Assembly (NCBI GenBank): GCA_005765155.1
Contig: VCCP01000001.1
Span: 2,356,001 to 2,420,000 of the forward strand
Source of the DNA: Zelopaecilomyces penicillatus
Taxonomy: Eukaryota > Ascomycota > Sordariomycetes > Hypocreales > Pseudodiploosporaceae
Length of the DNA: 64,000 nucleotides
Direction of reading: 5' to 3'
The translations under genes and the position numbers were made by a program. Positions 11,339 to 23,112 of this stretch are shown piece by piece. Position 1 is the first letter of the stretch; each line of letters starts with the position of its first letter. The notes beneath the pieces were generated by a model, which saw only the letters and a list, made by a program, of their open reading frames with translations, had not been told where the DNA came from and searched no databases.

Positions 11339-13055
11339 ATGCTTGTGAGTTGGGTCTGTTAATATCGCTCAAGACGTCTCTTCGATTACGCTCTGTCCTC
11401 TTCATCTATTTTGATAGAGCACCACTCCTCTTTCTTGACACCCTTGCTTGTCCTGTCTGCTGGAGAGGGCGTATTGAAACACGCAATAGTGTATGGCCCC
11501 ATTTGCTGACGACGCGTCTCCCCCGGTTTCTAGATCCAATCTGCCCTCGTGGCTCTCCTCGCCACGGTCGTGGGAGCTGTCAAGCCTCTCAAGGTCCAGG
11601 GCACCGACTTTGTCGATAACGACGGCAATGTGTTTCAAATTGCCGGTGTCGCGTATCAACCCGGTGGCAGCGCAGGATACGATCCCAAAGCAGGAAAGGA
11701 TCCCCTCAGCCATGCCGACACTTGCTTGCGCGATGCGGCACTCATGCAGGTCATGGGCGTCAACGCTATCCGTGTCTACAACCTGGACCCCAATTTGAAC
11801 CATGACGAATGCGCCAGCATCTTCAATGCCGTATGTTGAAGTCCCTTTCCTAATCCAATGTTGAAGTGGGCAAGCCGCTCACACTCAACTCATCTAGGCT
11901 GGCATGTACATGATCCTCGATGTCAATTCCCCCTTACCCGGTGAGGCTATTACTTCATTCGAGCCATGGACGAGTTATTACATGGAATACTTGAATCGTA
12001 CCTTTGCCATCGTCGAAGCGTTCAGCGGTTACCCCAACACCCTAATGTTCTTCTCCGGCAATGAGGTCATCAACGATCTCGATTCGGCAGAATTTGTTCC
12101 ACCTTATTTGCGCGCCATTACTCGCGACCTCAAAAACTACATCAAGAACAATATCAAGCGCAAGATTCCCGTTGGATACTCGGCTGCTGACGTTCGCGAG
12201 GTTCTCTGGGATACTTGGAACTACATGCAGTGTGCCGAGGATGGCGAGAAAGATGACATGAGCCGCGCTGACGTCTTCGCACTCAACTCGTACAGTTGGT
12301 GTGGCGCTGATGCCACTTACAAGAGCTCCTCTTACGACGTTCTGACGTCAGGTTTCAAGGACAGCTCTGTCCCCGTCTTTTTCAGTGAGTATGGATGCAA
12401 CACCCCCACCACGCGCTACTGGAAGGAGACACAGGCGATGTATGGCAAGGACATGACGCCTGTGTTCTCCGGTGGTGTAGTGTACGAGTGGACTGAGGAG
12501 GACAACAAGTACGGCCTGGTCAAGATTGATGGCGAGGAGCTCAGCGTGTTGGGAGACTATAACCGACTCAAGGAGCAGTTTGCCAAGATTGAGTGGAAGA
12601 CGGTGCAGTCAAAAAAGGCCAGCAAGAAAGCACTCACGCCACCCAAGTGCGTATCCAAACTCATTCAAGAAAAGGGCTTCAACAACAACTTTACACTTCC
12701 CGTGGTACCCCCCAAGACCCAGACACTCATTGATAACGGCATCAAGTCCAAGCCCAGTGGCAAATTGGTGAAGATTTCTGATTGGAATGTCAAGTTGACT
12801 GTCAAGGACTCGGAAGGCAAAGTCATGAAGGGCCTCAAGGTTGTTCCCCTCGAGGATGATGAATTCAACTGGCCTTACAAGAATGACGCCCAAACTGGCA
12901 GCACCAAGGACAAGTCGTCTGACGATGATGCTAGTGACAAGAAAGACGACGGAAAAGATGGCGATGACAAGGAGAAAGACGAAGGTAATGCGGCCATGAC
13001 TTTGCAGCCTGCTTATTGGGTGCTGCTGCCTCTGGTGGCCATTTTCCTTGTATAA
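11339..13055 (+). CDS. GPI-anchored beta-1,3-glucanosyltransferase, GH72 (Gel/Gas family)
   Basis: Three exons (11339-11344, 11534-11830, 11898-13055) give 486 residues. Known role: cuts internal beta-1,3-glucan bonds and transfers the new end to another chain, elongating cell-wall glucan at the plasma membrane. Seen: signal peptide (hydrophobic to about residue 20), GH72 core with acid/base Glu157 in FFSGNEV and nucleophile Glu265 in FFSEYGC, then a region with KALTPPKCVSKL, an acidic Lys/Asp-rich linker (about 435-465), and a hydrophobic C-terminal tail after GNAAM that fits a GPI-attachment signal. No eight-cysteine CBM43 module is present, so it is the shorter subtype. The first exon carries only two codons; the join ATGCTT to ATCCAA is supported by GTGAGT donor and a CTGAC branch. 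Confidence 0.93.
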
Positions 13056-13440
13056 TATATACTCTTTGTAGTTTATGGATTCGGATTTTTATTTTAGTGG
13101 GACGAAGGAAGAGGACGGTCGTAGCCGAATCCTCCGAAAACCAAAGACGAATAGAGGGGAAGAAGTTGCTTGTTGAGTGTGTAGATATAATTTATTGGCG
13201 CATTCTCTTTTTACTGTGAATAATTGTCTCAACTAAAGCCACGATGAATCCTTGTTACGCGCCATGCCATGCCATGCCAAAAATCATTCCATCCATGCTG
13301 TAACAGTCTAACGTTCTATCGGATAATTCGCCAACCCGCCCTAAATGACATAAAACGACATATAACGGCCATGAATGATGAGTGGTCCAGGGGAGCCAGC
13401 CCTCTACAGACACACACAATAACAGGCGACCTGTGTGCCA
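13056..13440. other. Convergent 3' regions
   Basis: About 385 bp between the GH72 stop and the small minus-strand gene. The only feature seen is a short ATGCC tandem (GCCATGCCATGCCATGCC) near 13261-13278. Confidence 0.3.
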
Positions 13441-13653
13441 TCACTTGGAAGACGGATTGCGGCTTGCCTGGCGTTTTCCCTTGGTTTCCTGCTTGCTGGG
13501 CTCTCTTTGCACAACTGAGGTTCGGTTGGAGCTAGGACACATGGGATTTGTATCGCAAGGCAAGCAATAGTCGTGGGTGCCCAGGTCAGGAGCTTTGCAG
13601 CAGCTGGGACAGCACGTGTCGCCAGTGAGATGATTTGGGTTGTTGCTGGCCAT
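13441..13653 (-). CDS. Small cysteine-rich protein, function unknown (70 aa)
   Basis: Unspliced 70-residue frame starting at ATG 13653 and ending TGA. Residues 14-19 read CCPSCC, then CLPC at 30-33 and one more Cys at 39, so seven cysteines lie in 26 residues, which suggests a metal-binding knuckle. The tail is Lys/Arg/Ser/Gln-rich. No signal peptide. I do not recognise a family. Support for a real gene comes from context: on the same strand upstream is a CT-rich segment of about 600 nt resembling a long leader, a TATA box (14296-14303) and a 34-nt T tract just above it. A longer frame (13404-14585, other frame) overlaps but is low-complexity leader sequence. The protein may be stress-induced, since long leaders with TATA boxes are common in such genes; that is inference. 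Confidence 0.5.
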   Translation of the reverse strand: MASNNPNHLTGDTCCPSCCKAPDLGTHDYCLPCDTNPMCPSSNRTSVVQREPSKQETKGKRQASRNPSSK

Positions 13654-14295
13654 GATTTAGGTTGGTTGCTTGGTTGCTTGCTGAAAAGTTTAAGTTGCCG
13701 GAATAGGCTTTTTGTTGAGAGACTTTTTGAGATGCTCTCTTGAGATAGTTTTCCAGGATCTTGTCTAGTTGTGAGACGTTGCCGGACACAATAGAGGGAA
13801 GTGCGGCGACAAGGGTCTGAATGTGGCAAACAGTATAATAGTGGTTTTGTTAGGATATCTGTATTTGGTCTGATGAAGAGTGAGGTAAAATAATGTGTGG
13901 GTAGTGAGAGAGGGCGTGTGGGCTCTTGTGTTGTGTGTAAAGACGGGTTGAGCGGCGGTGACGGGATGACGTGGGAGGGGCAGGCAGCGAGACGAGTGGA
14001 TGACGATGTATTGAAATAGGTCACGCTCTCGGTGATGGCGAGCTGATTCTGTTTGTGACTGTTGTCTTTGTCCGTTTGATGCAAGTTGGCAGCTGAGACT
14101 GAGCAGCTGGACGAACAAAAGCTCAAAGCAGATCGAACGGGGGTGAGATCGACGGGGGGTGGTGTGAGTGTGTGTGCGTCTGTTGTGTATTGGTATGCGT
14201 TTGTGTGTGGAGGTGTAGAGGTTAGAGCAAATCTGGCAATGATGAAGAACGATGGAGAGAAGGGAGGGAAGAAGATTAAGTAGTTATTCAAGGCA

Positions 14296-14303
14296 CTTAT
14301 ATA
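14296..14303 (-). promoter_or_regulatory. TATA box for the small cysteine-rich gene
   Basis: Minus strand TATATAAG, with a 34-nt T tract (14327-14360, read as A on the plus strand) 23 bp upstream. Transcription would begin near 14265, giving a leader of about 610 nt rich in C and T. Poly(dA:dT) next to a TATA box is a classical nucleosome-excluding arrangement. Confidence 0.5.
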
Positions 14304-14323
14304 GAGAAGTATATGGGAGAGGG

Positions 14324-14326
<3 letters not shown>

Positions 14327-14362
<36 letters not shown>

Positions 14363-14500
14363 AGAGAGTTTGGGTTTGCGTATGCGTTTTGTGTGCGGTG
14401 TGTATGTGTGTGTGGTGTGTGGTGTGTGGTGTGTGGTGTGTGGTGTGTGGTGTGTGGTGTGAGTGTGAGTGTGAGTGTGAGTATGCGTGTGAGTGAGTGA
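14327..14500. repeat. A34 tract followed by TGTGG/GTGTGTGGT and GTGAGT microsatellites
   Basis: A34 at 14327-14360, then from about 14398 a GT-rich array of GTGTGGT-type units to about 14460, then GTGAGT-type units to about 14500. On the minus strand it reads as T tract and CA/CAC repeats directly upstream of the TATA box. It produces long, meaningless open frames on both strands. Confidence 0.85.
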
Positions 14501-17110
14501 GTATGGGAAATGAGAGGGAACGGGAGAGAAAGCGACGACAAAATAGAGTCGGGCAGTACGGTATTTGTGAAACAAGAAGGTTCAAGTGAAATATAAGATG
14601 GAATAAACTACAAGCCCCCAGGTAGAGCTTTATTTTTTATTTTTTCAAACAATGAATTACACAGAAAGTAGACGAATGCATGAAATTATACAAGCTCGCC
14701 CTGAAGGATTTTTTATCCTTCACAAACACAACAGAGACACAGCATGGGAAAGAGAAAAAAGTGAAGCGAAGGCGAGACAACACAAAGACATGACAAGACA
14801 CGGTACAGAAAGAACGACAGGGGGAGGGAAAGACACGGTAAAGAGGTGACGCAGGCAGCAGCGCTGTGCATTGTGTGCATACAGGACAGGGGGGGGGACG
14901 CACGCAGGGCTTCGGTGAGCGAAGAAGACCGTTTGCATTGTTGGGTTAGGCTTCTTTTTTTTTTCCTTCCCTCCCTTTTCCCCTTTCTAGACAGGGTTGG
15001 GTGGTTGGTTGGGGGCGAAGAAAAAAAAAAGAGACCCTGAAGACATGGCCGAAAGTGGGCTTAGACAGGCTTGACAGGGTCTGTATGGGGTAAAAGGTAC
15101 AGTGACAGTGACAGTGACAGTGATAGTGACCTACACCACTGACAACCAGTGGATGGAAGGATGCCCAGATGTGCATGACGTTGCCCCCTAGGATCAGTAC
15201 AATTCCATGCTGGGGCTTACCTATGACACAGATATCAATATTGATTATGGAAATATATATATATATATAATATACAGCGCACACCGAACGGCTCTGGCTA
15301 GTTATGTGTACTGACTACCCATTAACGGGCATGGCCGTAGCTAAAGAAGGCTTGGGCAGATATAAAACAGCCAAAATGAAACCGATAACAACGACAACAA
15401 CGACAACAACAAGAAACCCCCCCCTTGTTTGGGAACCGCGCCAAGCATTTATCACGACTCGCTGCGGCTGCCCTACTTTAATTAAATACAAGAGGTACCA
15501 CACTATAAAGACAAGTCATTAGGTAGCAGTGTCATATATCAGCGTCCCTAGCATAACGACACAAATAGATGCCACATGTTATGCCACGCCCCGGATCGTC
15601 TGTCTTTACCGAAGCGGTAAAGAGAGGGAGGGAGGGAGGGAGCCGGTGACGCCTGGTATGCTTGGGTTGATGATCTTTTCTACCATGAATTGGGTGGTGA
15701 CAGGGGGGCTGATAGGACGACACCGAAAGTTCGGTTGCAGCCTCGCATGTGTGTTTGCTGTTCTGATCTGCGGTCTGTTGCTGTCGTTGCTGTCATTGTT
15801 TGGATGACGCAATAGCAGTAGCCACGCGTCTTGAGCATCTATATCGCTTCTACGAAGCCACATTTCCCAGGATTACACGAGCAATTCATTCTCTACTAAG
15901 GAGGTGGAGTAGTTCAGCGCTTCGGGATGTGATGTGTGGGTTTTTGTCCGATTTAGTACGGACTTTGTCGTCTGATATCCCGCAAACTACCTATCGGCTC
16001 GTATCATCCGTCGTATTTAATAGTATTCTATATAGGGCTTGTGGGGCCGTATCACCAGTGCATGGCATATCAAACACCAACACCGTTGACAATACCAGCT
16101 GCTCCCCCTTCCATGAATCATAAACTCAATAATAATGCCATCAAAAAGTTGGAGGAGGTTGGCGAAGAGAGGGGAAAACAGAAAATAAAGATAAATATAG
16201 GGTCGTCGATTTATGCGGCTGTTTTCGGTCGCCTTTGTCATATGTGTGTGGGACAGCGGGCCAAGCCAAAAGGAGAGAACGCAAGGGACATACATACATG
16301 TATCTTACAAGGTATCTGCGGTTCGTATCGGATATGCGAGATGCATCTGTTTGCTTCCCCGGGTTCCTTCACCGAACAAGATGTCATGGTGGGTGCAATG
16401 TAATTTGCACACATATATGTAAGCAGGCAGGTACATGCTGTTACAAACAAAACATTGAGTACCTAAATAATAAGTAATGATAGAAAACACACACCGAAGC
16501 CGGTGAAGGAAATAAGAAGGAAAGAGAAGCCAAGCCTAACCGGTCAACCAAGAAGAAATAAAAAAACTAGCATTTCTGTCCAGGGTATGTGTGTGTGTAT
16601 GGCGATATGATGATGAGGGCACATCACTGGGCGTAGAGAGTGAAGTAAACTGGATAAATTAGGCCTGGAAAGAGAAACAAAAAAAACGGGAAAAAGGAGA
16701 ACAAGAAAACACAGCAACGCCCAACGATGCTGGGCTAAATTGATAGGCAAAGAAAAAGAAGAAATCACACGTGGCGCAGGGTGATCTACAGGTACACGCA
16801 CACTGTGGTCTCACCATCCGTCTTGGCAAGTGTTGGGTAGAGGGGAGAAGCTGCTTCAGCAACGTGTGTTTCTGAAAGACGCCATGGGAGGCTTGTCATA
16901 CACATGAGGGAGACCATACAAAGAATTGTAAAATAATAATAAAAACAACTGCATTTATTTGTTGAATTTGAGAAGAGTATTTCCTTTCCTTAGGACAGGG
17001 TATTTCGAGAGTTGAGTAGTTTGATCCAAGTACACAAACCCCAACCCTCATCACCTGTTGGCACTTCACTGCTTCATCTCTCCACCCCCCCAATTCTGAT
17101 CTGATGGACC
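14501..17110. other. Long intergenic region with simple repeats
   Basis: 2.6 kb with no gene I can support. Contents: G8 run at about 14889-14896; short tandem (GTGACA)n at about 15100-15130; AT dinucleotides at about 15254-15270; ACAACG/ACAACA repeats at about 15387-15411; GGGA repeats at about 15620-15640. A CACGTG core is at about 16769. Short open frames on both strands have no recognisable features. Confidence 0.35.
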
Positions 17111-18747
17111 ATGTTTTCTCGACAGCAGCCACGCCGTCTCCTACCGCTCCTCTCACGCGCTCAACTATCCTGGTCTCAATCTGTTTCGGCTCCGAGCCGT
17201 GCCATGACCATGAGATGCTCGACCAGGACGATCGACGCAGTGGCCCAGCAGCCGCGCAAGTTCCCAACCACAGGGTTCAAAGTGATAAGCCCTGGCCAGA
17301 GACTCGAAGAAGAGCGACTGCCATTCTATGTTCGCGATGAATACTATCCCATGCAAATTGGTGAGGTTGTAAATGGGTATTATCAGGTTGTCGCAAAGCT
17401 AGGTTACGGCACGAGCGCAACCATATGGTTGTCTCGCGATCTTCGGTCTGTCTGTCAATTTAGTACAATTGTACACATATTAGCTAACATCTCTCTTTTA
17501 TAAGGAACGGTAAATATTGTGTGCTCAAAGTATACATAAACACTCTACAATATAATCAAGAACTTCAAGTATACCAACATCTAGCGAGCGCTCCGTCCAA
17601 CACTCCAGATGAACTCGGCTTCGAAAATGTCCGCCAGTGCCGTGAAACGTTTAAAATAAACGGCCCCATGGGAACGCATAACGTACTTGTTATGGACCCT
17701 CTGGGGATGAGTCTAAAAGCGTTTCAAGAGCTACAAAAGGAGGGCGTCTTTCCGCGAGAGCTTGTCGCAGGTGCTCTGGACCAAGTTCTCTTAGGCTTGA
17801 ATCTTCTCCACGAGGCTAGCGTTATTCATACCGGTACGTTTTCTTCTTCTTCTTACACCGTCCCTGCACAAGGCTTTTAACTTCATGCTACAGACCTCCA
17901 CGCGGATAACCTCTTGATTGCGCTCCAAGATGACTCGATCCTCGCCAAAGTAGAGCAAAATGAGATTGACACACCCTCTGCACGAAAGAGGATAGGCGAC
18001 ACCATCATCTACGTTTCTCAGTATATGCTGGGCGGCCGTGGAGCGCTGGTCATTTCTGACTTTGGACAAGCTCGCATTGGCGCAGAGCAACAACATGGAA
18101 ACGCCATGCCAGTAGCATATCGCGCGCCGGAAGTGATTTTGGGCATGCCATGGGGCGCTGCGGTGGACACGTGGAGCGCTGGGATACTGGTAAGATGTCT
18201 GGGTTATGACATTGGCTGACAGACTGACTACCTCTCCTTTGCTAATTTTCATCTCGTCCTTGCTCATTTTCTAGGCCTGGGATCTTCTTGAAAAGAAGAG
18301 TCTTTTCGAAATCTACGACAACGAGTCTCAAGAACACAACGATGCTTGTCATCTCGCAGCCATGACAGCACTCATGGGTCCACCGCCTCCCGAGTTTCTT
18401 GAAAAGAGCCCTGCAACCAGAAAATACTGGAACGAAAACGGTAAGTAGTTCTTCTTTCCAAGTCCCCGGACCGTGTCTCTGCTGCCTCCATCGACCTCTT
18501 GGCTTCTAATCCATAAAACTTTTAATTCGCTCTAGGACAATGGACTGGACTGGTCCCTCTCCCCACCGAGAAAGCATTCTATTCCCTAGCCACTACCACC
18601 TTACCAAACGACCAAGACAGAGAACTGTTTCTCAATTTCGTACAATGTCTTGTGTGGTGGGTTCCTGAACAGCGATTTTTACCGCTGCAAGGTTACATGC
18701 ATCCGTTCTTGCGGGGGGGCACGTTGCCCACCGATGATGATGTTTGA
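17111..18747 (+). CDS. SRPK-like serine/threonine protein kinase
   Basis: Five exons (17111-17445, 17505-17833, 17894-18189, 18275-18440, 18536-18747) join in frame to 445 residues. Seen: Gly-rich loop LGYGTSATIWL, ATP-anchoring Lys in YCVLKVY, catalytic loop HTDLHADNLL, DFGQARIG, and a substrate-lobe AYRAPEVILGMPW followed by WSAGIL. The catalytic loop has HTD instead of HRD, which is typical of SR-protein kinases and their many fungal relatives, known for a kinase domain split by an insert. Here the insert between the catalytic loop and DFG is about 40 residues. The N-terminus (MFSRQQPRRLLPLLSRAQL) is Arg/Leu-rich and could be a mitochondrial presequence or just unconserved. Substrate is unknown. 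An alternative start at the MTMRCS methionine (17204) is possible. Confidence 0.88.
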
Positions 18748-20346
18748 TTGAGAAAAAAAAAAGAGGTCTAGACACAGACTGAAAACAGCGCCTCCCTTCC
18801 CCCCCTTGCGAAAGTAAACCAAGCGAATCAAACAAAAAGAGACAGGAACAAAACAAAATGAAACAGATATGTGTTGCAAACGTTCGAGGCACACGCACCC
18901 AACGGCCAGCGTGCCCAACGTTGTCTCTGAAAATCAACCGGGGTCGGGGGGAAGGACGGGAGATATGAAACATACATGTAATAATAAGATACAAAGTTGC
19001 TTTGTAGCAACACGAAAAAAACCTCCCTAACAGATTGTACATTTTTTGTTTTGTTTCGATTGGTCGCTGCAGCATGCCACGTGGTCATGGACAGCAAATC
19101 ACAAGAACAAGAACAACAACCTGGGACAAGGCTACGTGTATTTGCTACCGTGTTTATCTATATATGTACCGGCATGTGGCTACGGCAAATCATAGTCTTC
19201 ACAATTTCACATCTTGTATGAGAAATTTGGCACATTAATTCACTATTCAGGGGTGGGTTACTTCTCAAAGAAAGGGGGTAACCCCGAGAATATTACCAAT
19301 ACTACGTGGAGCAACTCATCATCTTTGTTAGCCAAGTATATTGGTTGAGAGCCAGAAATTTGATTGTGATAACCAGAGACGACCTGAAACTGTTTGATCC
19401 TGTTCAATATGATCGGCAATGGCAAACATCTGCCGGCATGAAGTAGGACTACTTACTACCCAATGTGCATAACTTATCCCAGATCCCTTTTCCTATTCCT
19501 TAAAATGAGGATGATCTTGTACTTCATACCTTGGTACATCTTCCCTCTACTGTCTTAAACGCCAACAAATCGGCATGTTTCCCACCAACGGGCCGAGCCC
19601 TTTTCTTCTTCAGCCTTGTTTCTCCGCCATCTTTTGCTTATTTCCTCGCCGGTCTCCGTTTTATTTCCTTTTCCGGCTTGGCTGTTGAAAAACCCTGAAA
19701 CATTGGGGGAAAAAAAAGACATGGACAATATTGATACCTGTATTCTGTACGCAGTCATTCCATTTGTGATCATATTGCCATTGCCTGCCACGTACAACTG
19801 CTTCATTTGGGCCAGCGTCATCTCGGCTGCCCGCCTATCACGTCCCAGCATTGTGAGGCATGTGAGACCTATACACAATATGCCGAACGAGTGATCCTGA
19901 CATGAGCGTTGCATCCAATACGACGAACAGACGCCTTGACACCTTCTAGATCCAGTAGTCGGCCATGGACTGTTCCACAATGATTGACCGCCCATCTACA
20001 ATTTTCACGCACACAGCTGTTTCATGGTGACTAATGTATGGTTAAATCATTCCAAGGCGTTTTATTCATCCATGTCATCCCGTTATCCCCTTCCCGTCTT
20101 CAGTACTCCATGCGTCAAAACACACTGCCCCCAGTAGTGCCTCCTGCTCGCATCACTGCCCATCTCTGCCTGCCCAGGCCAAACTATTTTGGACATAATA
20201 AAAGAATAATAAACAAGGGACCTCCCTGCCCCCTTTGGTCTACGTTGCAAAATACAAGACAAGAACGCATGGTAATGATTAGGCAATATCATCGGTATTT
20301 TGCGTATACCTTTCTGTAATCCTCACACACCTCTCGCCCTTCACGT
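18748..20346. other. Convergent intergenic region between kinase and acl2
   Basis: 1.6 kb. No supported gene. The open frame at 19555-19995 (-) lacks a recognisable domain and codon pattern. A CACGTG core is at about 19079. Only 3' flanks of the two neighbours are expected here. Confidence 0.3.
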
Positions 20347-22263
20347 CTAGGCCTTGAACTCCTCGACGTTGCTGCTCTCCCACTTTCCGGGCACCAGTGC
20401 CAGCGGTACAATACCGGACACGTGCATCTCGGGGCCAAAGATCTTGGCATTGAGACCCATCTCCTGTGTGGCCGCCTTCATGTTCTTCAGGCCCTCCTGG
20501 TAGTTGGGGCCGGCACGACGCACCCAGATCTGCACGTTGTGCTCAACCAGCTGTGTGGCGTGGTCCCGGAGGGCACGGATCACACCCTTGAAGGTGCTGG
20601 CGACGTTGGTGAAGTTGGCAATGCCACCACCAATGAAGAGAACCTTGCCCTTGTCGGACATGGGTGCGCGGAGCATCAGGTCCAGCACTGTTCGAGCGTA
20701 GTGGTAGGTCTGAGACTCGGTGGGTGCACCGGAGTATTCACCATAGTTGGCCAGCTCGTCAGCAAAACCCACTGATGCAATGGCATCGGCATAGACAACC
20801 GAAGCACCACCACCAGCCACCAGGGTCCAGATGCGTCCAGCCGGGTTCAGCACCGTCAGCTTGAGCGAGGCACCAGTCTTGGCGTCGAGGTCGGCGATGT
20901 AAGCCTCCTCCTTGGTAAGTTCACGACCGAAAGGTGCAGGGAACTCAATGGGTGGGCCAGCGTCGACGTTGACCTTCTCGCCTTGGGCTGGGGCAACGTT
21001 GGTGAGACCCAGAGCAGTGGCAGAGCGGGCAATGGCCCACTTAACACCGCACTCGAAATCGGCTGTCTGGTCCAGCTTTGCGGCAAGATCTAGGAAGTGG
21101 ACGGCAGCAGATGTCTTGTCCTCGTTAGGGACTACCACCAAGGGGTTGATCTCGAGATAGGTGAACTGGCACTCCACATAGACGGCATATAGCCGGGTGA
21201 TGAAGTCAACCAAGACATTGTGGAGGCTCTGAGGAATCTTCTTGAGAAGAGTGGAAGCAATCTCATCATTGGAGGGGTATTCTGAAAGGTCGACGGGAAT
21301 CAAAAGCTTCTCAGCCTTGGTATCGACATCACCAACGTCAACGCCACCTTCGTGGGTGAAAAGGATCCAATCGCCCTGAAGGAGAAAATGTTAGTAAAAG
21401 TCTAACTAAGTAAAAGCATGAGGTTCAAAAAACGGTTTGGGACATAGCAATGGCAGCAAGCAGTTTGGGTATTGCGCAAGCAAGCCATCTAGGTGGTTGA
21501 TGGCAGACAGGGGTGGGGACTCGTGGTAACCATGGGATCCTCCCATCGTAGCATCCGTTCGTCCGCCCCGTCGCTTCGCTTCGGCAGAACGTTGCCGAGC
21601 AGACTTTGAAGCCCACATAACAAACCAGAGCGCAACCCACCACATAAAAATGGCGGTAGCTGCTCTCCGGCCTTGGGATATTCATGTTCCTCCTTTTAAC
21701 GGCCGCCCAACCCAAAAGTTGGCGACTTTGCTCTCATGGCTCAACAGACCAAAGCCAGGCACTCGCCAGAATGAATGCACGGATTTCATGAAAAGGAAAA
21801 CTCGACGAGGAAAGTTACTTACGTCACGAACAGAGTTGATGTTGATGTAGTACTCTGTGTCTTGGGGATGGGGAACGAAAGGCTCGACAAGGAATTGTCG
21901 TAGGACACCAGTTGTGCTCTCAACTAGCTGCTCCTTGCCAGCCTTCTCTGCTATCCAGGCCTTGGCCTCAGCCCAGGTCTTGTTCAGGGCCAACAGGCCG
22001 CTCTTTCCACGTCGCTTAATGAGCTGATCGGGCTTTGCAACGAACTTGGACCCGGACTGAAGCAACCACGGGTAGGTAACCTCAGCCTGGTTCAGGACAT
22101 CCTCGACATTGGCATCCTCGGGGAAATGCAGTGACGCCAGTCTCGGAGGAGGGTTGTGCTTGGTAGGCTTGGGCAGAGGGCTCGGCTTGATGGTAGCAGC
22201 ACGAGTCAAGTGGTAGTTGAGGATGGCCTTGCCGTCGGCCTCGGAAATCGCCTTGGCTGACAT
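20347..22263 (-). CDS. acl2: ATP-citrate lyase subunit 2 (ATP-grasp / citrate-binding subunit)
   Basis: Two exons (21823-22263 and 20347-21375) give 489 residues. With subunit 1 it cleaves cytosolic citrate with ATP and CoA to acetyl-CoA and oxaloacetate; this supplies lipid synthesis and protein acetylation. This subunit matches the N-terminal third of animal ACLY. Seen: KFVAKPDQLIKRRGKSGLL (nucleotide-binding ATP-grasp start), TYLEINPLVV (metal/ATP-binding), ADLDAKTG, VAGGGASVVYADAI and LFIGGGIANFTNVASTFKG (citrate-binding domain), ending GKWESSNVEEFKA. The single intron is 447 nt (21376-21822), long for this window. Its partner acl1 is divergent, 2.9 kb away, so expression is probably coordinated from the shared region. 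Confidence 0.96.
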
Positions 22264-22984
22264 GGTGAGAAAGGCTGAGAGTGAGGGAGGGGTAGAGTTG
22301 AAGGTGGGTGGTTGCTCTTCAAGAATGGACTGCGAAACCTGTGGTCTTTATCACTGTCAGCAAGCGCCGCAATAAAGAGAAGAAAAAAAACGGAGTGTCA
22401 AATCATTGCACACAAGCGCAGCAGTCGGCTTCGAGAAGTTCGAAATCCCCCGGGGATGCTCTTTCAAACGCCCTGGCACAACTTGCTGCCCAGCGGCCAG
22501 ACCATCAACATGGGGGGGGGAAGGGGGCTCGCGGGGAGCTCTTTTGACAATACTTACCACTGCGAACAAGACCAAACAGCTTGGCAAATAAGGAGAAATG
22601 GCAATTGCAATTGCACAGGTCACGAACACAACAAACTGGAGATGTGAATGAAGATGAGATGAGATGAGAGGAGGAAGGCGGGAGAGTTGGATGGCAGAAA
22701 GAGTAGGTGACTGCTCAGCCTTTCAAAATTTGGGCGGTGGAAGCTCCAGGGTGCAGCTCTAGGGGGGTTTGATGGGCTTTGGGGTGATTCCTCTAGGCAC
22801 TGAACCTGTCCTTTGGCTGCTGGATAGTGCTTGGAGCTATTGGAGGGGAGGGGAGGGGTGAGGTGAGGCGACTCGGAGGGGCGGTCAGAATTGGCGTGCA
22901 AAAGCTTTGGGGTGCGTGCTACTGCTGCACAGAATCCGCTGAGACGCTGTGGGATGAATGGTGCAGCGGGAACGAGTACGAAGG

Positions 22985-23002
22985 CCAGGTACCGGTACCT
23001 GG
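22985..23002. repeat. 18-bp perfect palindrome in acl promoter
   Basis: CCAGGTACCGGTACCTGG reads the same on both strands, with no spacer. It lies 17 bp before the first CCAGCGRTT motif. It may bind a symmetric dimeric factor; that is inference. Confidence 0.6.
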
Positions 23003-23018
23003 TGGAAGTGGCCCACCC

Positions 23019-23112
23019 CCAGCGGTTGACCCCCCCAGCGGTTGAGAAGGCCCAAGTGGATCGCCAGCCAGGGGCTGTGGCATGACGACAATCGCTGGCC
23101 GATAATCGCTGG
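23019..23112. promoter_or_regulatory. Cluster of four CCAGCGRTT motifs
   Basis: CCAGCGGTT occurs on the plus strand at 23019-23027 and 23035-23043, and CCAGCGATT on the minus strand at 23090-23098 and 23104-23112. The two halves face each other, and within each half the copies are 16 and 14 bp apart. I do not know a factor with this site. Confidence 0.5.

Noticed and set aside
13404..14585. 393-codon minus-strand frame
   Set aside because: Low complexity produced by CA repeats, a T34 tract and CT-rich leader; the real signal in this stretch is the 70-codon frame in another phase and its promoter.
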